The position numbers were made by a program, and so were the translations under genes. Positions 11,243 through 22,591 of a stretch of 64,000 bases of DNA are shown one piece after another (position 1 is the stretch's first letter; each line of letters begins with the position of its first letter). Below the pieces are notes generated by a model. That model saw nothing but the letters and a program-made list of their open reading frames with translations. It was not told the DNA's origin and did not search any database. Origin of the DNA: Zygnema cylindricum (taxonomy: Eukaryota > Streptophyta > Zygnematophyceae > Zygnematales > Zygnemataceae); assembly GCA_037447655.1 (NCBI GenBank), contig JBBHKE010002180.1:21795-85794 (forward strand), written 5' to 3'.

Positions 11243-12239
11243 TGTTGAAAAAGTAATTCTCAAGTCACTAGTTTATTTTTTTGGACTTTCGATAGGAGAG
11301 AGAGAGTTCGGCAAAGAGCCACCATGGCTGACTCCTTAGCACATTAGACTAAGGAGAAAGAGAGAGAGACAGAAGGAGAACTTAACAAAAGATATAGACT
11401 GTTTTGGATTTTATCCGAGGTTCTACGACATATAAAGTAGTTTTTTTTTATCGGTAGAGTTTTAGAATAAACAATACAGATATAAGGTTTGAGAATTATT
11501 TAAACAATTTACAAGTGGATATTTGTATTTAACGACGAACCTACGAAATAGTAAATACGAAACAGGAAAAGTACAACAGCCTCAAAGTACAAACAGTCGC
11601 AAAGAACATTGCTCGCCGCCGAAATCGAACGCACGATATCGATTGGGAAATTACGAGCGGACGGTCCGCGTGGGCGTCGGCATACCGGAATGGCTCTTTT
11701 TGCGGCTTATCCCAAAGAGGCGACAGATTGACACGTGGCAAGTCGCCACAGGTTCGCTGAGGGAGACGGGACAAAACTGTGGTGTCTAGCATGTAAAGTA
11801 CATCGTCCTCATTGGTGTCTTATAGAAGCTGTACAAACCATACCACGACTAATGTACCTTCCTTGTACAAATTGTACGCTAGATTATTTTTATTGATAGA
11901 TAATTTACTTGATTGGAACGTAGAAAATTTTCTAATCCCTCTCTCTCTCAAAAGGCATCTGTAAAAAGAGGTTATCTTTGAATAACCATAACATTTCGCC
12001 CTCGTGAGCGTTTTCAATGATTCTTTTACAACCATAACATTCCGTTCAGGTGAGCGTTTCTAGTGATTCTTTTTGTGACGAACTCACGGGAGTGTTACCT
12101 TCAATGAGGTGAAGTTGGTCAACATTATTACTTGTTTGGATGGCTGCTATTTTTGTTCAAACTAAAATGGGTCTGGGCTATCTTAGAAGATTAGGTTGAG
12201 TTGCGCATTCTACAAGGGTATAGAGCCCCCAGATTATCA
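11243..12239 (+). mobile_element. Solo LTR in E4 gag
   Basis: A 997-bp segment begins TGTTGAAAAAG, ends ATCA, and is flanked by a perfect 5-bp duplication CTTTG (11238-11242 and 12240-12244). It interrupts the gag frame of E4. Its first bases resemble the E2 LTR (TGTTGAAATTAA), giving a plus orientation. No internal element sequence is present, so it arose by LTR-LTR recombination. Confidence 0.75.
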
Positions 12240-12563
12240 CTTTGTTTTTGTATGTCCAGATTGCAGTATTTTTTTTTTCTGTTTAGCTCAGACTGGTTTG
12301 GTCCCTGTCATCACCAGTGTTGCCGCAACCTTCCCCTATTTTTTTCCACTTTCCGTGGTAACTATCTCACTGTCATCGCCGACACTTTCGTTCCTCCTCT
12401 GGTAAATCCTAAGGATCTTGAGAACCAAACTCTTTCAAAATCGGCTGGAGGTCACATTATTGCTCTTGAAACTATACCTCAAATATGATTTTCGAATAAG
12501 GCATCCTCGATCATCATTTCATAGTAAACAAACCGTGTTCCATCAAATATTGGTACCCTAGAA

Positions 12564-12578
12564 GGTGGGCCCATAACG
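12564..12578 (-). promoter_or_regulatory. E4 primer-binding site (half tRNA-iMet type)
   Basis: Plus-strand ggtgggcccataacg matches the initiator tRNA-Met anticodon arm at 14 of 15 bases. It lies directly inside the 5' LTR that begins TGAAACTCC at 12579. Confidence 0.65.
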
Positions 12579-13280
12579 TGAAACTCCATAGTCCTACAAA
12601 ATGTGCAGCTTAGATGAAGCCTTTAGGATAGCCTTCAATCACTTCAATTTCCACAATAATTAATGCCACCTTGGCAAGCTACAACTCTAACCAACTTCTC
12701 CCTTGTGAAGTCAAGACTCCGTTGAGTCCGTAGTATAAAGAATGATTGAAATTGCTCCACTTTGTAGTTAGATATGGTTTTTCAAAGACAACAGTTATAT
12801 ACATATTGCCTCTTTGAGAGAAGACATGTAAAATCCTCTCAAAAATGTTTAGGTCCTAGTCTACCTACTCACTAAGCCTATATAGTAAACCCTTCGCCGG
12901 TTTAGGGATTGTATCCTATATATAGCTACATTCCTAGAGTACACTAGCCGCAATAGAATTTGTACGGTCGTTGTACGGCAATAGCAAGGAAGAATAACTT
13001 TCCACATCCGACTCCATGGTTTTGTCTCATTCTTCTTCGGCAACATGTGGGGTATTGCCATATGTCAATATGTAGTTCTTTTGGCTTAAGTTGTCAATTT
13101 AACTACTCTTGGAAGTAGCGCTCACGCATGCCGTCAAATCTCATTATGTCTTCTATTATCGTCTTATATAGTGCGCTGAATGTTTTGTGCGCATGTAATG
13201 TTCTCTTTTTCTATGTGCCCCCGTTTAGTTTAAACCGTCAAAAGATTTAATGCGCGCAAAACGTCCATATGGCTAAATAA
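12579..13280 (-). mobile_element. E4 5' LTR, left part (rest at 19630-19666)
   Basis: The LTR begins TGAAACTCCATAG next to the primer-binding site and continues after E1 at 19630-19666, where it ends TTTTCAACA like the solo LTR at 32586. Total length is about 740 bp. E1 inserted at its AATAA. The sequence before the break reads atggctaaataa, resembling the start of the tRNA-like module of other LTRs; the rest of that module is missing. Confidence 0.6.
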
Positions 13281-14311
13281 TGCAACTCTGAGACCTCCAT
13301 TGGCCCTCAGAGTAAGCAGCTCACACGAAACATCTAGGATAACCATGACCCCTTTGTGTTTCAGCAAAAATCATTGCCACCTTGGAAAACAAAAACTCTG
13401 ACCACCTCCGCTACAATAAAATTAAGACTCCATTGAGTCGATAGAAAAAAGAATCTCTGAATTTTCTCCACTGAGCAATAAGTTATGGAGGGTCAAAGTT
13501 GACCTTTTGTATAGAAGCATGGAGGGTCAAAGTTGACCTTTTGTATAGAAGCTCTCCCACAGAGAGGGTCTTCTCTAGTAAAATTTTTTAAGTCCTATCT
13601 CACTCTAAAACTCTATCTACTGAAGTACGTCACCAAAAATAATACTGTGTTGTACAGAAAGGTACAGGTACCGGTGTACTTTCTGTACAACCATTGAACG
13701 ACATGGCCAACAAGTCGGCACATGTCATATTTGGATTCATTCCTGTAATCCCCGGAGATGTCGCAATCCAATGTGGTTGTGCCACGTGTCAATCGATGCG
13801 GTAGTGATCTTAAGCCGCCGAATTTCTATTTCAGGATCTCGACATCCTTTGCGGCCGTCCGATAAAACCGAATTTCAATCGTAGCCGTTATAAATACTTG
13901 CGCGATATTTGTTTCGCTGTCGAAACAAAATGCGCGGTATCCGTTTGGAAACTGTATCGTACTCCGTAGTTTACAAAATTGTATATATGCATGTCGTATA
14001 TAGTTTCAGTTAAGTGAATTAGTTCACTTCTAGATGTATAAATATCTATCAAACCCTATAGCATTTAGCATTGGTCCTAGACTAATAGGATAAAGCTGAC
14101 CACAAGGCTCTTTTTAGTAACCTACTAAAAAAGACTGATTGTCTCTCTTTGGACACCACTGGCAGCCATGGCTCTAGCTCCCTTTTCAACCTTTAGTGAC
14201 TGCGAAGAGTGTGGGAGCTGAAGAGAGGAGTTAGAGGCAGACTGCCTTCGGCTTCTTTTCAACTTTTTATTTTAGACCTAGAAAATACTAACATAACCAT
14301 TAATTTTTGCA
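13281..14311 (-). repeat. E1 3' LTR
   Basis: Starts TGCAACTCTGAGACC and ends TTTTTGCA. The homologous 5' LTR carries about 55 more bases (tRNA-like module) where this copy reads agctgaccacaaggctc, at about 14095-14115. Confidence 0.85.
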
Positions 14312-14325
14312 CTCCCCTTATTTTC
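14312..14325 (-). promoter_or_regulatory. E1 polypurine tract
   Basis: On minus this reads GAAAATAAGGGGAG immediately before the 3' LTR, the standard plus-strand primer position. It is identical to that of E3. Confidence 0.8.
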
Positions 14326-14341
14326 TAATCACTCTTTAATT

Positions 14342-17300
14342 TCATACCACACTTCTCTGACAGAAAATTAGCTCAGGGGAAGGCACAGGTTTGGTCATCA
14401 TATTTGCTTCCACTTGGCTATCTGGTCTATACTCTAAACTGATTATTTTGTTTTCTTCCTTCTCTCTAACAAAGATGAGTCTAATGTCCCTGTGTTTGGC
14501 TTTAAAATGATGTTTAGGATTGGCAGAAATAGCGATTGCTGTTTGATTATCACAAAAAAAATTATGCACACCACTCTTAAGGTGACCAAGCTCACTAAGC
14601 AAAGACTTGACCCACATCAATTCTTTTCCAGCAAAGCAAGAGGCCATATACTCAGCCTCCATGGTGGACTGAGAAATAACTTTTTGTTGTTTGCTACTCC
14701 AACAACAAGCCCCATCACCCACATATAATACATATCCAGAAGTACATCTCCTCATCGGAGCATCACCATAACCAGCATCACTCCAAGTAGTGATGATACT
14801 ATTCCCCCCACCCAAATGCAACCATAGATCCCTAGTTCCTATCAAATATCTAAGGACTCTCCTAGCTGCCTTTCAATCTCTCTTAGTGGGAGCAGGTAGA
14901 ATTCTACTCAGTACTCTTACAGCTGCAGCTAAATCGGACTGGGAACAATTCATAAAAAAGATTAGGCTTCCCAGTACTTGCCTGTAATGAATAGTCTGAA
15001 TGAACTTCTGTTCTTTGGGACCTTATTCTTTGTCTAAGATTATGACTCCTTCTTCCAAACTCCCCTCACTTCCCTTTTTTAACTCCATTGGAGTTGTACA
15101 ATTATTACCCTTATCCATTTGAAACCCTTCCAATAGTTTCCCTATTGCTTTTTTTTGAGTCAGTCTTATAATCTTTCTTTCTCCGTCTTTTACTACTTGA
15201 ATTCCCAAAATATATCTTGCCTTCCCCATATCCGTCATCTCAAATCTCCCCTTAAGATCAATTTTCAGTTTATTCATTTTGTCCATTGATTTACGTAAAA
15301 CAAGCAAATCATCAACATAAATTGCAATAAATATAACACCTTCCCCATCTTCAATAACATAGATTGAGTGATCTGAACTGATCCGGATATATCCCACACC
15401 GCTAACAAACTCATCAAGCTTTTTATTGGCGCCTGTTTCAAACCATAAAGAGATTTAATCCGCCGCCATACCTTACTCTCCTCTCCTTGCTCCACAAATC
15501 CTTCAAGTTGCCAGATGAAGATCTCCTCATTTAATTATCCATGCAAAAAGGTTGTCTTGATGTCCATCTGGTGCACCTCCTTGTCTTCCGCTGCTGCCAA
15601 ACTAAAAAGTATGCGGACAAAGGGAAATTTGACGACCGAGGCAAAGGTTTCTTCGTAGTCGATTCCCTCTTTCTGTATAAATTCTTTTGCCACTAACCGA
15701 GTCTTGTAGCGCTCAAAGGTGTTATCTGGGTTCAGTTTTAATTTGAACACCCACTTACAACCGATTAGTTTTCGGTTAGGTAGACAATCCACCAGCTCCC
15801 AAGTATCGGCTGTTATAATTGAGGCCATCTCCTCATTGATGGTTGTCTTCCACCAGTTCCTTTCTGGACAATTCACCGCCTCTCCATAAGTCTGAAGGTC
15901 ATCCGGATGAGATAGTTTTGTTACCTTGTTATTAACATGGTTTTCTTTCAACCTTTTGCTACTTCTCCTTCCTCCCTCAAAATTTGGGGTCGGAATAGAT
16001 GGTTCTCTTGGGTTCTTTCGAACAATCTCGGTTCTCCCATATCCCTCAATTCCCAATCAACTTCCACCACGTCTTCCGCTTCGAGTAGAGTTGTCACTGG
16101 AGTTTCCGCGGCTGAGTCCATCTTGATCTGATTTGTACCAGTAAGAATGTCATCTTCTCTAAAACCTGGATAGTTAGAAAGCTCAAAGTCATCGGAATTT
16201 TTTGACTCAAATCTGATTTTTACTGACTTTGTATATTTGAAGGGATCCATAGACTTTCCTTCATCCAAAACTACTAGATGCTTTACTAAGATTATATCTT
16301 TTTTTTTTTAGATCATAAACTCTGTATCCTTTTACATCCTCATCATATCCTAATAAATACCCCGGTTTTCCTTTAGGATCTAGCTTCCAATTAGACCGAT
16401 CTGTATCTAGACTGAACACTTGACTGCCGAAAACCTTTAAGTGAGATATGTCTGGTTTCCGGCTGGTCCATCTCTTATAAGGTGTTTGGCCTTATATTGT
16501 TGAAGTAAGAACTTTATTTTTGAGTTAATTAGCACAGTTTATTTCTTCGGCCCAAATCTTCTTATCCGACAACATAAATCTAGCACTATCACTTAGTGTC
16601 CTATTTAATCTTTCAACTACCCTATTCTGTTACGGGTTTTCTAGAATTGTCTTTTGGTGTTGGACTTCATCTGCCTTCAAAAAATCCTCAAACTGGTTAG
16701 AGGTATACTCTCCAACATTGTCACTCCTTACTCTCTTGATTGGGGTTTCATGGAGTTTTTCACTCCATGCTTTATATTGTCTAAAACATTCTTGAGCTTC
16801 TGACTTAAAAAAAAAAAAACACCCTGGAATACCTAGATTCATCATAAATCTCTTCCCCCCCCGGTGAAGGCACTTTTTCGGTCCCCAAATATTTGTGTGT
16901 ACTAAATTTAGAATCTTTTCTCCCTTATGGTGGCAGTTTATGGGAAAGGTAACATGCTTTGCCTTGAGCACATCCACTACAATCTCTTAGACTCAAACTC
17001 TCACCGAACTGAATTCCTTCTACTACTCCCATCTTTTTCATCTCACTTAGCTTATCTAGATTCACATGCCCAAGCCTCTTATGCCATAACATTATATCAT
17101 GACAACCAGCTTAAAATCAACCTAAACATCCCTTGGCTACCTTTTTCAACTGTGGTATAAATTTCCCTCTCAAAACTAGCAGTAAAGACTCATTTCCTAG
17201 TCCTAGTATCAAAACCCTTATCATCAAATACAAATGTAGAGATGACGTTTTTGTTCAGCTCCGAAATAAACAATACATCGGAGAATGTAACTATGGGTGT

Positions 17301-18586
17301 CTTTCTTTCTACTAACACTTTCAGATCTACCGATCCTACAAGAGTAGTAGTGACTATCCTCCCATCCCCATACTCTATCTCTACAGTGGGAATATTTCTT
17401 ATGTAAGTGAAAAAGTGTTTATCCTTACAAATGTGCATGGAGGCATCTCAATCTACAATCCATCCTGCTTCACCTTTCAATCCACCGAAAACACATTTCT
17501 GCTTTTGTGGAATTTCGACCTCGTTTTTTGCCTCTAACTCCTCATCGAATAAGAGCTCATCGTCCTCGTCTTTGGATACCACCTCATGTACCGGTGTCAC
17601 ATGGGCTTTTTTCTTTCCAATCGGGGTTCCACCAGTCTGCCCCTCCTTTAACCGCAGCTTGGCTAACTTAGTGCACTCCGCCATATAGCGCCCTGGTTTC
17701 TTACGAAAATGACACAAACCCTTAGGAGCCCTCGGTCCGAACTCGTTGGTCTAAATTTTTTGTCACCCCCCTCCATAACTTCCGACCAGTTTCTTGGAAT
17801 TATTGTTCCTCCAATCAGTCCCAACTGCCAATGCTTGCCCACTCTTTCCTCCCCTTTGGATCTCAATCGTAATATCCCGAACGAGAATCATCCCTACCAC
17901 TAAATTCTATATCCACCTTGAGTTCGGCAAGTCCTGCACATAGTTGATTATGTTATCGAACTCATCTGGTAACTTCATGAGCAAACAGTTAACCTTCATC
18001 TTTTCAGATTCAACCTGTCAAGCACTCTCTAGCTCCATGAAAAGTGTTGCGAGCTCATTTTAAAAATCCAACATCTTCCCCCCCTTGTATACATATGCGT
18101 CAATTTTCTGATTAGCAAACTGCTGTTGCTGAATAGTACCACTTCGGTTCATCTGTATGAGAGCCACCCTAAGATCGGATGCACTCTCTACCTGCAAATG
18201 ACGAGATGCAAGCCCTTGAGTAAGATGGCAAAGGATGAAGTGCTTTGCCGCCATATTGTTGTAGTCCCAATTATCAGTATCATTCTCCTCTTTCCTCGAA
18301 ATAGGTGACATGAATGCCGAGCCGGTTGCTATTAGTGTGACCGTCTCCCTCTCCTTTCCTTTGTCCACCAGCTCTCATCTTTTGTTTCCTCCGTAGGAGA
18401 TGGATCTGCATCTTTGGTGAACCTGCTTCCTGTAAACCTTGGAGGGATCCCAAGACTACATGGACTCCTTACCCGTCCACTCACTATTCTCCAAAACCTT
18501 TTCTCACATAGAGCTCCTGTCACCATACTTTCCCAGTATATGAAGCAATTTCCATTGAAGATGGGCACCCTAAAGGGTGGGCCCAT
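14342..18586 (-). pseudogene. E1 gag-pol polyprotein, broken
   Basis: Order on minus: gag start MGPPFRVPIF at 18586; UBN2 gag (18060-18368); zinc knuckle CHFRKKPGRYMAEC (17675-17717), where the second Cys and the His are lost to Arg; protease and pre-integrase (17190-17500); integrase (16630-16977) with VRSDNVGEY and no intact downstream Glu motif; RT (15023-16056) with IYVDDLLVL at about 15310; RNase H (14342-14845) with TTWSDAGYGD and EAEYMASC. Each block is in a different frame. The intact protein would process itself into capsid, protease, integrase and reverse transcriptase/RNase H; this copy cannot. Confidence 0.85.
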
Positions 18587-18590
18587 AACC
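18576..18590 (-). promoter_or_regulatory. E1 primer-binding site (half tRNA-iMet type)
   Basis: Plus strand ggtgggcccataacc is identical to the anticodon arm of plant initiator tRNA-Met. The gag ATG (18586-18584) lies inside it. Confidence 0.85.
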
Positions 18591-19629
18591 TACAACTTTG
18601 AGACCTCCATTGGCCCTTAGAGTAAGCAGCTCACACGAAGCCTCTAGGATAACCCTGACCCCTTTGTGTTTCAGCAAAAATAGTTATCACCGTGGTAGAC
18701 AAAAACTATGACCACCTCTACCCCAGTAAAGGCAAGACTCTCATGAGTCGTTAGCAAAAAGAAGCTCTGAATTTTTCTCCCCTGAACAATAAGTTATGGA
18801 GGGTCAAAGTTGACCTTTTGTAAAAAAGGTCTCTTGCAGAGAGGGTCCTATCTAGTAAATTTTTATATGGCCTATCTCACTCTAAAATTCTATCTTCTAA
18901 AGTACAGCACCAATAATAATATTGTGTCGTATCGAAAGGTATAGGTGTTATTGTACTTTATGTACGACCATTGAACAACATGGCCAACAAGTCGACACAT
19001 GTCATATTTGGATTCGTTCTTGTAATCCTCGGAGATGCCGCAATCCAATTTGGATGTGCCACCTATCAATCAATGCGCCGCTGACCGCAAACCACCAAAA
19101 TTCTATTCCGCCATCTCGGCATCCTTCGCGGTCGTCCGATAAAACCAAAATTCAATCGTAGCCGTCATAAATACTTGCGCGATATTTGTTCCGCTATCGA
19201 AACAAAATGCGATGTCGGTTCGGCCGGTACTGCATCGTACAAAACTCTATCTATGCATGTCGTATGTAGTTTCAGTTAAGTTAATTAGTTCACTTCTAAA
19301 TGTATAAATATCTATGAAACCCTATAGCATTTAGCATTGGTCTTAGACTAATAGGATAAAGCTGACAGCTACCTGCCAACTTGACGAACGACAGGTACCA
19401 GGATCAAATCCTGGGTTGGTCAAGTATCTTTTTAGTAACCTACTAAAAACAACTGCCTGTCTCTCTCTAGAGAGCACAGGCAGCTATGGCTCTAGCTCCC
19501 TCTTCAACCTTCAGTGATTGTGACAAGTGTGGGAGCTGAAGAGTGGAGATAAAGGCAGATTGCCTTCGGCTTCTTTTCTACTTATTATTTTAGACTTAGA
19601 AAATACTAAAATAACCATTAATTTCTTCA
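18591..19629 (-). repeat. E1 5' LTR
   Basis: Begins TACAACTTTGAG (TG changed to TA) and ends TTCTTCA. Contains the tRNA-like module at 19350-19433. Confidence 0.85.
19350..19433 (+). other. tRNA-like module in E1 LTR (antisense to element)
   Basis: Box A-like TAGGATAAAGC (19352-19362), a TACCTG/CAGGTA hairpin, then a T-arm of five pairs, CCAGG/CCTGG, around the seven-base loop ATCAAAT (19398-19414; box B GGATCAAATCC), and a TTTTT run at 19429-19433. This is the arrangement of an RNA polymerase III gene, on the strand opposite to E1 transcription. Confidence 0.5.
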
Positions 19630-19666
19630 AATAACACCCTATCTATGTATCAATTTCTTTTCAACA
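19630..19666 (-). mobile_element. E4 5' LTR, right end
   Basis: After the AATAA duplication the E4 LTR resumes and ends CTTTTCAACA. Confidence 0.55.
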
Positions 19667-19839
19667 AATGGATACGGATGATGGCTACGGATGAAGATTA
19701 CTTTGACTTGTAGGGAATTTTTAGGACCAAGTTCAATCCTTTATCAGTTCAACTCTTTTGGTAGGGACAACTCTATCGCTCTCTCCCTCTTTCCTCCTTA
19801 GCTACTAGAGATGCAACCATGGTCTCTTATTCTCTCTCT

Positions 19840-19868
19840 TTTTATCTCTCTCTCTCTCTCTCTCTCTC
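19840..19868 (+). repeat. (TC)n microsatellite
   Basis: Perfect TC dinucleotide run within a longer pyrimidine-rich stretch (19770-19868). Confidence 0.9.
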
Positions 19869-19984
19869 TACAAATCTTGGAGTCGGGTAAATATAAATGG
19901 ATAACAAAATACAATATCTTTTTCCAATATATGTGATAAAATAAAGGGTTGGGTTAACAATATAACGCATGGACAAAAAGGAAA

Positions 19985-20115
19985 ATTTGTTTAATGAGAG
20001 ATGACGCGGGTCGAGGCTCACAAAAAATGATGTTGCGATCGACCGTGTTGAAGGCGTTAGCGATGTTCACAAAGAGAAACACCCAATCCGGATGCATGCC
20101 GAAGCTTTATCGGAT
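19985..20115 (-). mobile_element. Non-LTR reverse transcriptase motif A fragment
   Basis: On minus a short frame reads PDWVFLFVNIANAFNTVDR, the motif A region of non-LTR reverse transcriptases (normally D-x-x-NAFN). The catalytic Asp is Asn here. It probably comes from the same family as the element at 35.5 kb, which lacks this part. Confidence 0.55.
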
Positions 20116-20217
20116 GATATGTAATTCTACAAACAATATTATTGCTTGTATTATTTTAAACTAGGGCATGACATGTAGTATAGTGTATTGCATTGTTTGT
20201 ATACAAGATGCCATATA

Positions 20218-21275
20218 TGTTGAAATTAATAGATTTCTAGAGTATTTTTTGGGTATAAATATGATGGTATAAAAGGAAAAAAAAAGTACGGACAGCTTGC
20301 CTCCACCACCTCTCTCTAGCCCCCATACTTGTAGTAGTCACTGAAGGTTAGAGAGGGTGGTTTAACCATGGTTGCCTTAGTTTTATAGGCAGTTATTTTT
20401 AGTTTACTAAAAAGAGACCTAACAGACCCAAGACTTGATCCCGGTATTGATCTTGGTACCTACCGTTCGTCAGGTCAGTCGCTAACTGTCAGCTTTATCC
20501 TATTAGACTAGGACCAATGCTAAATGCTATATGATATGATAGATATATATTTATTTACGAGTGAACGAATTCATTTAACTGAGACTGTATACAACATGCA
20601 TAGATACAGTTTTGTAAATGTACGAAGTACGATACTATTTTGAAATGGATACCACGCATTTTGTTTCGACAGCGAAACAAATATCACACAAGTATTTATT
20701 GCGGTTGAGATTGCGTTTTGGTTCATAACCGACAACGCACATCATCGGCGGGATCTCGGAATTGTCACTTTGGCGTTTAGTGACGTGGCATGACCTGGTG
20801 CCACGTTGAGAGATAACATCCGGTCGCGGGAATTCCGAGGAACGTATGGACGAGTGAAAAGTGGACACGCGTCCGTTTAATAGCCTTGTCGTAGATAGGC
20901 CGTACAAAAGGTACACAAGCGGTAGTACATTTTGGAATGGTACAATATTGTGATTGGTCCGTACTTCAGTAGATAGGAGTTATCTGAGGGAATCACGACT
21001 TAGAAAATTTAGGTAGGCAGCCACCTCTCTCTTTGAGAGTTTGTACAAATTGGTATTTTTAGTGCCTCATAACTTATCGAGTGGTTAGGCGTTTTCAGAG
21101 ATTCTTTTTCCTATGGACTCAAGGGAGTCCAAGCTGCACACGGGTGCAGTTAGATTGTTTGCTTATCTGCTTGGGTAGCAGTGGTTGCCATTGAAAGTGG
21201 GTTAGTTAAAAATTATCTAGAGGCTTCTTGTATAATGTAGTCCAATGGTAGTCCAATGGATGAAACAAAATTGCA
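20218..21275 (+). repeat. E2 5' LTR
   Basis: 1058 bp, TG...CA ends. It is close to the 3' copy apart from scattered changes and a short insertion near 20443-20455. The minus-strand frame 20635-20916 inside it is LTR-encoded and probably meaningless. Confidence 0.85.
20409..20503 (-). other. tRNA-like module in E2 5' LTR (antisense)
   Basis: On minus: box A-like TAGGATAAAGC, box B GGATCAAGTCT (20431-20441) and a TTTTT run (20409-20413). The module carries a small insertion between the hairpins compared with the 3' LTR copy. Confidence 0.45.
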
Positions 21276-21290
21276 GGTTATGGGCCCACC
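21276..21290 (+). promoter_or_regulatory. E2 primer-binding site (half tRNA-iMet type)
   Basis: GGTTATGGGCCCACC directly follows the 5' LTR and is the perfect complement of the initiator tRNA-Met anticodon arm. Its ATG (21280) is the gag start. Confidence 0.88.
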
Positions 21291-22591
21291 CTCTAGGGTG
21301 CCCATCTTTAATGGATCAGGGTTTATCTATTGGGAAGCTATGATGACTGGAGTTTTGTGTGAAAAACGATATTGGGGTATTGTTAGTAGACAAGTGAAAC
21401 GTCCACCTCAGGGAACACCACCAGGATTTTGTAGAAAAATGTTTTTCTGTAGCAACATCTGCTGCAGCAAAGGAGGCACATGATTGGGACAGCAGTGTGT
21501 CCAAAAAGGGGAAAGAAAAGGAGACACCTCTTACTCCTATTGCTTCTATTCCCACGACACCCGGAGCAGCGATTGTGAAGACCGTGAAGACCGATACTCA
21601 AATTTGGGAAGACACCAACATGGCTGCCAAGAACTTCATTCTGAGACACCTCACACAAGCTTTGACAACTCCTCACCTTAACGTTTACAAGACCGAGGAG
21701 TTGTGGGTGAGTTTGATAGAGATCTATAAAGCTGATACAATTCAGGAGCTCCTATTGGCAGAGCAAAAGCTGGGAAATTATACTTACAAAGGGGGAAAGA
21801 TGTTAGACTGCTGTAATGATCTTTTTTGTTTGTATATAAAGATGGAGAGCGTCGGATGGACAGGTACAATGAAGATGAAGGTTAACAATCTTATCATGAA
21901 GTTACCCGACGAGTATGAGAATATAGTGTACAGAGTACAAGAAATGACTAATAGTTCATGGAAGTGGAAAACAGTGGTCCGCGTAATACTTCTGCATAAG
22001 AACACGATTAAAATCAGGAGAGGAGGAAAGAGCGTTCAAGCTCTAGCCGCCGGAGGGAATAGGTGGAAACGGGACCTGAAAAAACCATATAAAAGAGAAA
22101 GGGTTCAGCTTGGAGGACCAAGGCCCCCAAAGAGACTATGTCATTTTTGCAAAAAGTCGGGACACTTTACTGCGGATTTTGTCAAGCTATCGCAGCTGAG
22201 GCTCCAAGAGAACCATAGAGGAGGATCTTCCACTGGAAAGAAAAAGACACTTTTAATCACAAAGGTGACAAGAGAGACCGAGGACGAGTCCTTGGAGGAG
22301 GATCGGGAGCTTCTTCTTGACGAGAGTCTGGAGGAGAAGGAGATCCCTCGGAGACACAAGTGTGCCCTTGGAGCAATTCGGGAAGCTCCACATGAAGGAT
22401 GGATCATAGACTCAGGTGTATCCATGCATTTGTGTGGTGACAAGAACCTCTTCACTAAGCTAAAGAAAATCCCTACTGTATAAAAAGAGTATGGGGATGG
22501 GAGAGTGGTTACTACACATCTAGTGGGATCAGTAGATCTGAAAGTCTTAGAAGAGGGTAAGACTTCTAAACTCACATTTTCAGATGTACTC
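21280..22591 (+). pseudogene. E2 gag, protease and start of pol (broken)
   Basis: Starts MGPPSRVPIFNG at 21280, stops by frameshift at 21483, and resumes in another frame at 21497 for 328 codons. Contains the UBN2 gag core (IWEDTNMAAKNFILRHL, KLPDEYENIV) and a zinc knuckle CHFCKKSGHFTADF whose last Cys is Phe. The protease active site reads WIIDSGVSMHLC. A TAA at 22481-22483 ends the frame, and E3 interrupts the gene at 22591 just after FSDVL. Confidence 0.85.
22587..22591 (+). repeat. E3 target site duplication, left
   Basis: TACTC, identical to 29027-29031. Confidence 0.93.

Larger units (their letters stand above)
9690..12578 (-). pseudogene. E4: truncated Ty1/copia gag-pol remnant
   Basis: Fragments lie in correct copia order on minus. 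The gag N-terminus starts MGPPSRVPIFDG at 12574 and is split by a solo LTR at 11243-12239. A UBN2-type gag region (10911-11242) holds a YVYKGG motif and KLPNEYRNIL. A pre-integrase region (10155-10337) carries LNKNLIST. The integrase start (about 9725-10130) has the zinc-binding Cys pair region and remnants of YSRVYFLKSK and IKRIRS. The reading frame is broken by many stops, and the element stops at about 9690 against the non-LTR relic. RT and RNase H are absent. This is the oldest, most decayed copia in the window. Confidence 0.7.
13281..19629 (-). mobile_element. E1: full-length decayed Ty1/copia retrotransposon
   Basis: The 6349-bp element has LTRs 13281-14311 and 18591-19629, a perfect 5-bp target duplication AATAA (13276-13280 and 19630-19634), a primer-binding site at 18576-18590 and a polypurine tract at 14312-14325. 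It reads on minus, and its gag-pol is broken by numerous frameshifts and stops. It lies inside the LTR of E4, so it is younger than E4. The LTRs differ at many positions, and one lacks the tRNA-like module, so the insertion is old compared with E3. Confidence 0.9.
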
